A stretch of 64,000 bases of DNA from Micromonospora echinaurantiaca (GTDB taxonomy: Bacteria > Actinomycetota > Actinomycetes > Mycobacteriales > Micromonosporaceae): NCBI RefSeq assembly GCF_900090235.1, contig NZ_LT607750.1:5323001-5387000 (forward strand). The letters are read 5' to 3'. The notes beneath the pieces are model-generated. The model saw nothing but the letters and a program-made list of their open reading frames with translations, was not told the origin of the DNA and searched no databases. This document shows, one piece after another, positions 40,479 to 48,148 of the stretch. A program made the translations under genes and the position numbers. Numbering within the stretch: the stretch's first letter is position 1; every line of letters begins with the position of its first letter.

Positions 40479-41150
40479 TCAGCCGGACAGGGTGGCCCGG
40501 GCCTGGTCCACCCAGCGCGCGACGCCGTACGCCTCGCTGCCTGCCGCAAGCTCCGCCGCCTCGTCGAGCAACCGCTCCGCCTCGTCCGAGCGGCCCTGTT
40601 CGCCCGCGAGATACGCCAAACCGATCAGGTTCGCCGCGACGCCCGCGGTGAACCCCAGTTCCCGCCGCAGTCGCGTCGACTCGGTCAACAGTTGCCGGGC
40701 CGCGTCGAGCCGGCCGGCGCCCTGCTCGATGAAGGCCAGGTGACGCAGCACGTACGACATCGTCAGTTGGTCGCCCGCCCGCGACGCCAGTTCCCGCGCC
40801 CGGGCGAAGGCCGGTGCGGCGGCACCCTCGTCCTGGCGGACGACCTGGTGGACCGTGCCGATCCAGAACAACGCCTCGCCCGCGCCGCGGTCGTCCCCCA
40901 ACTGCTGGAACAGCTCGGCCGCCCGCTCGAAGAGCACCAGCTCGCGCGGATCCTCCACCCGGTCGTCGAGAAAGCGTGCGTGCAGGATGCGGCCCCGGGC
41001 CAGGGCGAGATCCGCCTCGATCCCGGTCAGGTGCCGGTCGGCCTCGGCCAGCGCGGCGGCGTCGCCACCGAACACGGCTCGCTCGTAGAGCGCCTGCGCC
41101 AGCCCGAGCCGGTCCTCGGCGCTCGCTTGTCGCCGGTCGGCTGTCGTCAC
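40479..41150 (-). CDS. Tetratricopeptide-repeat protein
   Basis: A 223-residue soluble helical protein with about five TPR-like units (FERAAELFQQLGDDRGAGEA, TMSYVLRHLAFIEQGAGRLD, GLAYLAGEQGRSDEAERLLD). No enzyme domain is seen, so it is a protein-interaction scaffold of unknown partner. The GTG at 41150 shares one base with the stop codon of the upstream DinB-like gene (TAGTG), implying they are translated together. Confidence 0.8.
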   Translation of the reverse strand: MTTADRRQASAEDRLGLAQALYERAVFGGDAAALAEADRHLTGIEADLALARGRILHARFLDDRVEDPRELVLFERAAELFQQLGDDRGAGEALFWIGTVHQVVRQDEGAAAPAFARARELASRAGDQLTMSYVLRHLAFIEQGAGRLDAARQLLTESTRLRRELGFTAGVAANLIGLAYLAGEQGRSDEAERLLDEAAELAAGSEAYGVARWVDQARATLSG

Positions 41151-41752
41151 TACTGACCGACCCGGCCGTCGATCAGCTCGCGGAGCAGGTCGGCGTGACC
41201 GTTGTGCCGGGCGTACTCCTCGATCATGTGCACCAGCAGCTCACGGAGCGAGATTTCCCGGCCGTCCCGCTGGCGGCCCTTGACGCCGAGGTCGGGCGCC
41301 TCGGCGACCAGCCGCTCGGCGTACTCCACCTCGGCCCGCCAGTTCCGCCACGCCTCGGCGACCACGTCGGGGTCGGCCGCCGCGCCGTTGAAGTCCAGGT
41401 CCCGGTCGGTGTCGGAGCCGTAGATCTTCGGCGCGTCTTCGCCGGCCATCACCCGCCGGAACCAACCCCGCTCCACCTCGGCCAGATGCCGGACCAGGCC
41501 GAGCAGCGACAGCGTCGACGGCGGTACGGCCCGCCGGGCCAGCGCCTCGGCGTCCAGGCCGGCGCACTTGAGTTCCAGCGTCAGGCGCTGGTCACGCAGG
41601 TACTGCACGAGGATCGTGCGCTCGTCGTCGAAGCCGCCCTCAGAGCGCGGGTCGTCGTCGGGGTGCACGAACATGTTCGACCAGGCGAAGTTCTGGGCGG
41701 GCCGGTCGGCAGCGCGGGTTTCGCTGTCCTGAGCGGCGGGCGAGTCAGCCAT
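41150..41752 (-). CDS. DinB/DUF664 family protein
   Basis: A 200-residue four-helix-bundle protein of the DinB/YfiT-like type. Metal-binding histidines are suggested by LLGLVRHLAEVERGWF and EYARHNGHADLLREL at the end, the common DUF664 ending. These proteins are thiol-dependent transferases or of unknown function. ATG at 41752 (MADSPAAQDSETRA) has AGGG about 9 nt upstream. It is followed by the TPR gene at TAGTG. Confidence 0.85.
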   Translation of the reverse strand: MADSPAAQDSETRAADRPAQNFAWSNMFVHPDDDPRSEGGFDDERTILVQYLRDQRLTLELKCAGLDAEALARRAVPPSTLSLLGLVRHLAEVERGWFRRVMAGEDAPKIYGSDTDRDLDFNGAAADPDVVAEAWRNWRAEVEYAERLVAEAPDLGVKGRQRDGREISLRELLVHMIEEYARHNGHADLLRELIDGRVGQ

Positions 41753-41808
41753 GCCAGCGACCCTGACCAAGCCAGGGCGCGCCCGCAACCAGGTTTCGAC
41801 TGTCGGTA

Positions 41809-42108
41809 CTACGGGGCGTGGTGAGATCCCTGCCCCTCCTCCAACATCGTCTTGAGAGCACGCTCGTCTGGGAGGGGAGAACCCGTCACGGTTTCCGTCA
41901 GGCCTTGGAGCGTGACCCGGTCGACGGCCTCGTACCGGTCGACATTGCGGGGATCGTCCAGGAACCGCACCACCAAGGCCGGATCGTAGGACCAGCCTCG
42001 GCTGCGGTGGTTCCATAGAACGGCGGCGCCCGTGGCCACGTCCATCACGAAGATGCCAGCGGGCTCGGTCTTCGCCTCAGTCCGGTAGACGACGTAGTAG
42101 GTCAACAT
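41809..42108 (-). CDS. Candidate immunity protein for the upstream toxin
   Basis: A 99-residue protein starting MLTYYVVYRTEAKTEPAGIF, with a beta-strand/helix mix and an aromatic core (WNHRSRGWSYDPALVVRFL) and an acidic helical tail. I know no named family. ATG at 42108 has GGAGAG 5 nt upstream and lies inside the last 32 bp of the large toxin gene, which is how cognate immunity genes usually sit. The gene shares the lower GC of the toxin's C-terminal domain (a hand count of 41821-41880 gives 37 of 60 G+C). The immunity role is inferred from position only. Confidence 0.6.
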   Translation of the reverse strand: MLTYYVVYRTEAKTEPAGIFVMDVATGAAVLWNHRSRGWSYDPALVVRFLDDPRNVDRYEAVDRVTLQGLTETVTGSPLPDERALKTMLEEGQGSHHAP

Positions 42109-45100
42109 CACTTCTCTCCAGCTTCATCGCGAGCTCCCGCGCTATCGGGAAGTCCTCAGACGTCAACCGGTACTCGGCAACGATCTTCCCGAAGGTTCGT
42201 CTCCGCGCGTCGAGGTAACGGAGATACTCCCGCCACAAGGTCCCATTGGCCAAGATCCACTTAGCGAAGCTGGCGTCCTTGGCCGGAAACTGTTCATGCA
42301 GGTCAGGTGGCATCTCACCCGGGATACCGCTGCTTCGGTTGGCGGCCAGCATCTGCAGGAAGGCCCGGACCCGCCGCTCGGGGGGTTCCGCGGTGCATCG
42401 GAGAACCTCGTAGGCGCGATGAGTTCGAAGCCAGACGTCTCTGGAAGCCTCGGTGTGTAGCTGGAGCTCGAAGGTGAAACCACCCGGCGAGGTCAGCGTG
42501 CAGTTGAAGCCGTAGAAACGGTTCCCCAGCTTCCGGAAGTTCTTGCACTCCTCGACCCGGAAACCCAGCCGCGTCAACCGATCCAGCAGAGCAACTACAG
42601 CATCGCGGTACCGCTCCCCAGAGGGCATTGAGAACGAAAACCTGAGGACGTCGTTCACCTCCCGGACGAAGTCCTCGACCGGCACTCCGACAATCTGCGC
42701 TTCGTCGAGATACTTACGCGCCAGCGACTCGAAGCTCTTGATGCGGAACTCCTGATCCGTCAGTTGGACAGGCGAAGGCAACTGAAGATCTTCCGTCACC
42801 CGTAGACCGACCATGCCGAGGGCGGCCTCGACGTCGTCCGCCTCAGCGACTGCCCGATCTCGTACGGTGCTCAGTGCCGCCCGCTCCGCGGCTGACAGCG
42901 GAAACTGCCCGTCCCCGGGGTCAGACCCTCCATGATCCGATGCGTCGTGCCGCCCATCGCCCGCCGGAACCGAGCCGGGGCCGTCCAGGAGGTGCATGCG
43001 GTTGACGTACGGCTCGCCGTAGCCCTCATCGTCCACGGCCGGCGGGTATTCCGGCAGGTCGGGCCGGGCGCTGAACCGTCCGCGACGCAACCCGGCCATC
43101 GGCATCGGCCGGCCGTCGGGACCGAGGACGAGGATGTCGGCGTCCACCGCGTTACGCGGATGCGGCGCACCCGAGTGACGGTACAGCGGTTGGTCGGCGA
43201 TCCGGCCGGTCTGCGGGTCGAGGTAGAGCACCGTCCCGTGCTGGTTGAGGGTCACCCAGATGTGGGATCCGCCCTGCTCCCAGCTGTTGATGACGAAGGC
43301 GAAGCTGCCGTGGCCGCCGAGGAGCAGCTGGTCGTGGAGGTTCCGGTAGCCGATCTCCATGGCCTGCCGCCGCTCGCCGGCCGTCATCGCGCTGCCCGGC
43401 TGGCAGAGCCGCTGGAACCGGCCGCCGGTGACGTCCTCGATCCGGCCGACGCCGTCGCGTTCGCCGTCCAGCGGCCGGGTGACGTCGCCCGCCTGATAGG
43501 CGTCGAAGGTACGGGGAGCCGACACCCGGGGCCGGCCGTGCATCCAGGTGTCGAAGAGGGACAGCGTGCAGTCGAGGCAGTTGATGCCGCGGGTCGGGTC
43601 GGCGGCCGGACCGCCGTCGTTCAGCAGCCGGAACCAGTCGCCCCGCCGCGGATCGGCGGTGCGGGTCACGCTGCCGTCGGGCTCCCGGGGCATCCGCCGC
43701 TCGACGTCGGTCTGGTGCAACGCCAACGGCGGGCGCAACCCGCCCGGCCGGCCGTACCTGCGGGACCGGTCGATCGGCGGCGGGTCCTCGTCGCCGGTGA
43801 GGGCCGACCGGTCGGCCGTCTCGACCGCCCCCACGGCGAGGTCACCGACGTCGTCGTTGATCCGCCGGAAGTCCGACGGGTCGTGCACGCCCACCACCGA
43901 CGGTACGGCGGTGCCGGCCAACACCTCGTCCGCGAGGTCCTGGCACTCGCCGTACGCCCGGGTCTCGTCGTCGGCGTAACGCTGCCACGTGCCGGCCAGG
44001 TACGGCTGACCCGCGCGGTTCAGCCGCCGGGCATGGATGGTGTAGTCCCGCGCCTGTTGGTGGTGCTCCTCCGCCCGGGCCCGCAACCGCGCCGCCTCGT
44101 CCCGCCGGCGGTTCTCCTCGAACCAGGCCCGCTGGGATTCGTAGTAGCCGCGATACCGGCGGCGTTCGAACGCGTCCCGATCGATGGCCCACCGCTCGGC
44201 GTACCGGTTGGCGGGAGCCGGCGGGGGCGGACCGCCACGCTCCGGTGCGGTCGCTCCGGCGCGCGTCGGCGGTCGCACCGGTGCGAGCGCGTCGAGCAGC
44301 GGAAACCGCGCCGACGGCGCCGGTCTCGGGTCGACGCTGCCGGCCGCCGGATGTGCGGTGGCAGCGGCCCCGGCGCGCGGCGGCAGAGGCGGGCCCGCCT
44401 CACCGCCCGGCGTGGTGGACGCCGGACCGCCAGCCGTGCTGCCGCCGGTCGCCGGGACGCCGGCGCCGATCGCGGCGTCGGCAACCGGCGGCACTGAGCC
44501 GCCGATCAGCGCCCCGGCCGCTGGCAGGGCCGAACTGGCGGGGATCGGAGCGCCAGCCTCCGCGGGCAACGTCGGACGGAGAGCGGACGGAGCGCTGTCT
44601 ACGATGGACAGTGTCGGGCTGGACGCGGACGCGCCGGAACCGTCAGCGGAGGTCCCGATGGGTGTCGGCGTACCAGGCCCGCCGCCTGGCGTCCCGGCCG
44701 TCGGGAGGCTCCGATCCCCGGAGTTGGCGAGGTCGGCCGGCTGGCGCTCCGGATCGCCCGCCCGCGATGCCTCTGCCGCCGCCGTCGGCGCGGAGAGGGT
44801 CTCGACGCCCGGCGCGCCCCGCTGAGCCGGCACCACCCCCTCCGCCACCGGAGCCACCGGCACCGCCGAGCCGGCCGGCACCGCCGAACCCGCCGGCACC
44901 ACCGAACCCGCCGACGCCGCCGAACCCGCCGAACCCGCCGAACCCGCCGACGCCACCGGTTCGCCGCCGGACGCCGAGGGCTCGGCGCCGAGCTGGACCG
45001 CAGGGCTGGGCAGGTCACCGATCCCCTGACCCGACACGCCGGCCAGGGCGCTCAGCTGACCGTCCAGCCGGCTCCGCAGCGCCGCGTCCGCCTGCCCGGT

Positions 45101-46063
45101 GAGCGAGCCGCGCGCCCCCGAGACAGCGGCGCGGGCGGCGTCCTCCAGCGAGGTCGGGCCCTGGCCGGTGGCCAGGCTGGCGGCCTGCTCGGCCAGCACC
45201 TCACCGGCCATCTCCCGGGTCACGTGCTCACCGACCTGCGCCCCGCGCCCGCTGGCGTGCCGGCCCAGCCCGGCCAGCGGCGCCACCGCCCCGCCGGCCA
45301 GACCGCCGACCGCGGAGGTGCCCAGGTCGGCGACGTCCAGGCCGTGCCGGCGGCCGGTCGAGTTCTGGTACGCCTGGGTGGCGAGGTTGACCCCGGCCTC
45401 CTCCCCCGCCTCGGCGAGCCCGCCGAGCGCGGCGCGCCGGGCCAGCCCTCGGGCACCGTCCCGGGCGACCTCCTTGGCGGCCCGCTCGCCGGCCTCTTTG
45501 AGCCCGTGCCGCAGCGACTTGCGGGCCAGTTGCCCCATCAACCGCTGGAAGATCCGCTGCACGATCAGCCGGCTGGCGGTGATCGCCGCTCCGGCGGCGG
45601 GCGAGGCCGCACCGGCGGTGAGCACGGTGGCGACGGCCAGCGAGAGCAGCTCGACCACCAGGATGCCCAGCTCGATCCAGACCTCGAGCTTGGCGGCCTC
45701 GATGTCGCAGCCGCACTCCTCGACCAGCCGGCCCAGGTCCGCGCTGATCGCCAGCAGCACCGGCAGCGGGGCCTCGTCCCCCTCGGCCACCCGCCGCCAG
45801 GCGGTGTCGAACGCGGCCGCGACGGCACCGACGCCGCCGTACCCGTCGCGTACCTCGGTCGCGGCGGCGATCGCGTCGGCCCGCGGCCCGGCGAGGGCGG
45901 CGGCCACCGCGTACCACTGGTCGGCCAGGTCCCAGACCGCCTGCTCGTTCCCCTCCGGCCACTCCACCCCGACCACCCAGTCGAGCGCCTCGTAGACCCA
46001 GCCGGGCAGTTCCCAGGGCGAGTAGTCGAGCGGGTGCGGGACGGGGCTCGGCAACAGACTCAT
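42077..46063 (-). CDS. Polymorphic toxin: CpnT-like N-terminus, papain-fold (Tox-PL) and RelA/SpoT-like domains
   Basis: A 1328-residue protein. Residues 1-180 resemble the WXG100-like N-terminus of CpnT-type secreted toxins (YSPWELPGWVYEALDWVVG, then a hydrophobic helix near 150). Then come Ala/Gly and Ser/Pro/Ala low complexity (to about 700), a papain-fold toxin region at about 820-960 (INCLDCTLSLFDTWMHGRP with the catalytic Cys, GSHIWVTLNQHG with His, YLDPQTGR with Asp) and, at about 1105-1215, a RelA/SpoT nucleotidyltransferase-like domain (RIKSFESLARKY, DVLRFSFSMPSGERY, RFYGFN, FELQLHTE). ATG 46063 is chosen; the open frame runs further into the upstream genes. Probable type VII secretion cargo; the RSH-like domain suggests (p)ppApp/(p)ppGpp-type synthesis, but activity is inferred. 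Confidence 0.85.
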   Translation of the reverse strand: MSLLPSPVPHPLDYSPWELPGWVYEALDWVVGVEWPEGNEQAVWDLADQWYAVAAALAGPRADAIAAATEVRDGYGGVGAVAAAFDTAWRRVAEGDEAPLPVLLAISADLGRLVEECGCDIEAAKLEVWIELGILVVELLSLAVATVLTAGAASPAAGAAITASRLIVQRIFQRLMGQLARKSLRHGLKEAGERAAKEVARDGARGLARRAALGGLAEAGEEAGVNLATQAYQNSTGRRHGLDVADLGTSAVGGLAGGAVAPLAGLGRHASGRGAQVGEHVTREMAGEVLAEQAASLATGQGPTSLEDAARAAVSGARGSLTGQADAALRSRLDGQLSALAGVSGQGIGDLPSPAVQLGAEPSASGGEPVASAGSAGSAGSAASAGSVVPAGSAVPAGSAVPVAPVAEGVVPAQRGAPGVETLSAPTAAAEASRAGDPERQPADLANSGDRSLPTAGTPGGGPGTPTPIGTSADGSGASASSPTLSIVDSAPSALRPTLPAEAGAPIPASSALPAAGALIGGSVPPVADAAIGAGVPATGGSTAGGPASTTPGGEAGPPLPPRAGAAATAHPAAGSVDPRPAPSARFPLLDALAPVRPPTRAGATAPERGGPPPPAPANRYAERWAIDRDAFERRRYRGYYESQRAWFEENRRRDEAARLRARAEEHHQQARDYTIHARRLNRAGQPYLAGTWQRYADDETRAYGECQDLADEVLAGTAVPSVVGVHDPSDFRRINDDVGDLAVGAVETADRSALTGDEDPPPIDRSRRYGRPGGLRPPLALHQTDVERRMPREPDGSVTRTADPRRGDWFRLLNDGGPAADPTRGINCLDCTLSLFDTWMHGRPRVSAPRTFDAYQAGDVTRPLDGERDGVGRIEDVTGGRFQRLCQPGSAMTAGERRQAMEIGYRNLHDQLLLGGHGSFAFVINSWEQGGSHIWVTLNQHGTVLYLDPQTGRIADQPLYRHSGAPHPRNAVDADILVLGPDGRPMPMAGLRRGRFSARPDLPEYPPAVDDEGYGEPYVNRMHLLDGPGSVPAGDGRHDASDHGGSDPGDGQFPLSAAERAALSTVRDRAVAEADDVEAALGMVGLRVTEDLQLPSPVQLTDQEFRIKSFESLARKYLDEAQIVGVPVEDFVREVNDVLRFSFSMPSGERYRDAVVALLDRLTRLGFRVEECKNFRKLGNRFYGFNCTLTSPGGFTFELQLHTEASRDVWLRTHRAYEVLRCTAEPPERRVRAFLQMLAANRSSGIPGEMPPDLHEQFPAKDASFAKWILANGTLWREYLRYLDARRRTFGKIVAEYRLTSEDFPIARELAMKLERSDVDLLRRLPD

Positions 46064-46095
46064 CCGGCTCTCCAGGACGGCGTCGGCAGAACGGG

Positions 46096-46425
46096 TCAGC
46101 GCTGGTGCGGTCGGCCCAGCCGGCCGGCGGCGGCCGCGTCGGCCGCGAGGTTGGCCTCGACGGAGGCGACCACGTCGGCACCGAGCCCGGTCAGCTGCCG
46201 CCCGACGCCCGCCCAGGCGCGCAGCACCGTGTCCTCGAACCCGCGGTACCGCTGCTCGAACGCGGCCCCGAGGTCGTCGCGGCCCCAGGGTCGTTGCGCG
46301 CTGGCCGCCGCGATCGCCCCGCCGAGCTGCTCCCGGCGCGCGGTCACCGCCTCGCCCGCGTGCGACAGGTCGGCGCCGCCGCGCCGGGCCCGCCACGGGT
46401 CGAGCCAGAGCTGGCCGGCCATCAC
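46096..46425 (-). CDS. EspC/WXG100-like type VII secretion target
   Basis: A 109-residue all-helical protein: a helix-turn-helix hairpin with a PWG turn ([20 protein letters not shown]), close to the EspC (DUF2580) and WXG100 pattern, where two helices meet at a small-residue turn. Such proteins are co-secreted by type VII machinery. GTG at 46425 overlaps the stop of the YbaB-like gene by 4 bp; ATG at 46422 is the alternative. It precedes the large toxin gene by 32 bp, so the three form one unit. No ESX core genes lie in the window. Confidence 0.75.
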   Translation of the reverse strand: MMAGQLWLDPWRARRGGADLSHAGEAVTARREQLGGAIAAASAQRPWGRDDLGAAFEQRYRGFEDTVLRAWAGVGRQLTGLGADVVASVEANLAADAAAAGRLGRPHQR

Positions 46426-46853
46426 CGCTCCCCACGCAGCGCGGCGTCCGCCCGGCCGAGCAGCGCCCCGAAGTCACCGGTACGCACGAAGTCGAGCGAC
46501 CCGGAGCCGGCGGGCAGGTAGCCGGCCACCAGTTCCTGGGTGGCCGCCACGGCGGCGGTGCTGGCCCGATGCACGGTTTCGGTGATCTTCCGGCCCAACC
46601 CGGCCGCGTCCCGGTCGCGGTAGACCGTCGGGCTCAGCTCCACCGAGATCAGCTCGCCCCGAGCGCCGACGGTCGCGGTGACCTGCCCGTCGTCGGACCG
46701 CCGGGTGATCCGCAGCTCGGTGACCCGGGCCTGCAGTTCGTCCAGACCGGACCGCAGCCGCTGGTACTGCCCGTACACCTCGTCGAACCGCGCCCGCAGC
46801 GCACGGTTGGCGTCGCGGTCCACGCTCTCTGCCAACGCCGGCCTCCCCGTCAC
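46422..46853 (-). CDS. YbaB/EbfC-like protein at the head of the toxin operon
   Basis: A 143-residue protein with an N-terminal coiled helix ([20 protein letters not shown]) and the YbaB core ([40 protein letters not shown]). YbaB-like genes commonly begin ESX-type secreted effector operons in actinobacteria, where they may act as chaperone or DNA-binding partner; the function is unproven. GTG at 46853 is the frame start. A divergent promoter region of 61 bp separates it from the deaminase-SUKH gene. Confidence 0.75.
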   Translation of the reverse strand: MTGRPALAESVDRDANRALRARFDEVYGQYQRLRSGLDELQARVTELRITRRSDDGQVTATVGARGELISVELSPTVYRDRDAAGLGRKITETVHRASTAAVAATQELVAGYLPAGSGSLDFVRTGDFGALLGRADAALRGER

Positions 46854-46901
46854 CGTCAGTAGGGCGAACCATACCGGCTGCCACGGAATCGCGTTGTCCG
46901 G

Positions 46902-46907
46902 TAGGTT
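46902..46907 (+). promoter_or_regulatory. TAnnnT -10 box for leaderless deaminase-SUKH mRNA
   Basis: TAGGTT (46902-46907) fits the actinobacterial -10 pattern and ends 7 nt before the GTG at 46915, so transcription should begin at or one base from the start codon. The GGAGG before the GTG is too close to be an efficient ribosome binding site. Confidence 0.5.
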
Positions 46908-46914
46908 CGGAGGG

Positions 46915-48147
46915 GTGATCGACCGTCATCAGGCCGAGCAGCTCGCCGCTGTGTGGGCCCGCCGCGACTCACAGCGACTGGGATACGAGTGCACCCCGAC
47001 GGTCGACGAGTTCGACCTCGGCTACGTCATTACGTCCACAGTGGCGTTGGCGGCGCGGACGGTGCCGGGCGACCTGCCGACCACCGTGGTCGACAAGGAG
47101 ACGGGCGAGATCACCACCTGGCCCCGGGTGCCGGTCCCGACGGTGGCGGAGATGTACCGGCGCAGCCGGTCGGCCCGGCCGACCGCCCCGCGTACCGTCG
47201 CCCCGGCCGGCCGCCTGCACCGTGAGATCCGCCGGATCCCCACTCCGGACACGGCCGCCCACCTGACCATCGACGGCCGGATCTTCACCGCCCGGGGCGC
47301 CAAGGGCGACCTCACGCTGCACCACCACCCGCTGGTCCGGCGATACCTCGACGGCCTGTCGCCCGGTCACCTGGTGCGCGGCGGCGACCGGCACGCCGAA
47401 CTCGTCGTCGTCTCCGACGTCCTGCACGAGTACGACCACCGCCGCGCCGCCGAGGGCATCGCGCCGATGGGCATGGCCGAGGCGCGGGATCTCCTCCGGT
47501 CGGCCCGGTTCGAGGTGTTCCGGGTGCGGGAGCCGGGTGACCCGCACGGCGGCCCCGCCGACCGCCCGTGTGACTCGTGCGTCGACGCGTTGGTCGAGTT
47601 CAACGTCCTACCGTGGTCCGAGCGGGGCTACACCGTGCCCTGGCGACCAGAGCCGCAGCCGGATCCGGCGCCGGGTCGCTTTCCGCCCGACGTCGCGCAG
47701 GCGCTCGTGGCCGCGGGCTGGCGCCCGCACGAGGGCGACATGATCGTGGCCGCCTCGGCCGTCCGGGACGTCAGCGCGGTGCGCGGGCGGGCCCACCGCC
47801 ACGCCGCCTTCCCGGCCGCCACCTCGACCCTCACCGAGTTCCCCAGCCTGGTCGGCGCGCGCCGGGGTCCGGGCGAGCAGGTGTGGATCTCCCGGTTCGA
47901 CCTCCGGCCGCGGCAGGTCGCGCACACCGCCGACACCCTGGCCGACTTCGCCGCCGTGCTCGGCGCGCGGCTCTTTCCGATCGGCACCGAGCGGCAGGAC
48001 AGCATCATCGCCGTCGACGAGCACGGCCGGGTCTTCGCGCTCGATCAGGCCGGCGAGTGGTTCCTCGGCGCGGATGTCGACGCGGCGCTGACCACGCTGC
48101 TGCTCGGGCGCGCCCCGGCCCGGGTCCGCGACGACGGCACCTGGTGA
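46915..48147 (+). CDS. YwqJ-like deaminase fused to a SUKH-3 immunity domain
   Basis: A 410-residue cytoplasmic protein in two halves. Residues 1-240 hold a deaminase-type zinc site, GGDRHAELVVVSD (His and catalytic Glu) and DRPCDSCVDAL (PCxxC), the YwqJ-related nucleotide deaminase layout. Residues 265-410 match a SUKH-3 immunity domain: FPPDVAQALVAAGWRP, FDLRPRQVAHTADTLADFAA, LFPIGTERQDSIIAVDEHGR and QAGEWFLGADVDAALTTLLL. GTG 46915 is probably leaderless. I recall such fused proteins as a known actinobacterial family beside type VII toxin genes. The fusion of toxin-like and immunity-like parts suggests a self-restrained effector or broad-range protector; the function is unproven. Confidence 0.85.
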   Translation: MIDRHQAEQLAAVWARRDSQRLGYECTPTVDEFDLGYVITSTVALAARTVPGDLPTTVVDKETGEITTWPRVPVPTVAEMYRRSRSARPTAPRTVAPAGRLHREIRRIPTPDTAAHLTIDGRIFTARGAKGDLTLHHHPLVRRYLDGLSPGHLVRGGDRHAELVVVSDVLHEYDHRRAAEGIAPMGMAEARDLLRSARFEVFRVREPGDPHGGPADRPCDSCVDALVEFNVLPWSERGYTVPWRPEPQPDPAPGRFPPDVAQALVAAGWRPHEGDMIVAASAVRDVSAVRGRAHRHAAFPAATSTLTEFPSLVGARRGPGEQVWISRFDLRPRQVAHTADTLADFAAVLGARLFPIGTERQDSIIAVDEHGRVFALDQAGEWFLGADVDAALTTLLLGRAPARVRDDGTW

Positions 48148-48148
48148 G

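Noticed and set aside
42932..44497. A 521-codon + strand frame inside the toxin region
   Set aside because: It is antisense to the toxin's papain-fold and linker region and has the His/Val/Arg/Gly-rich composition of shadow frames; the minus-strand motifs are convincing.
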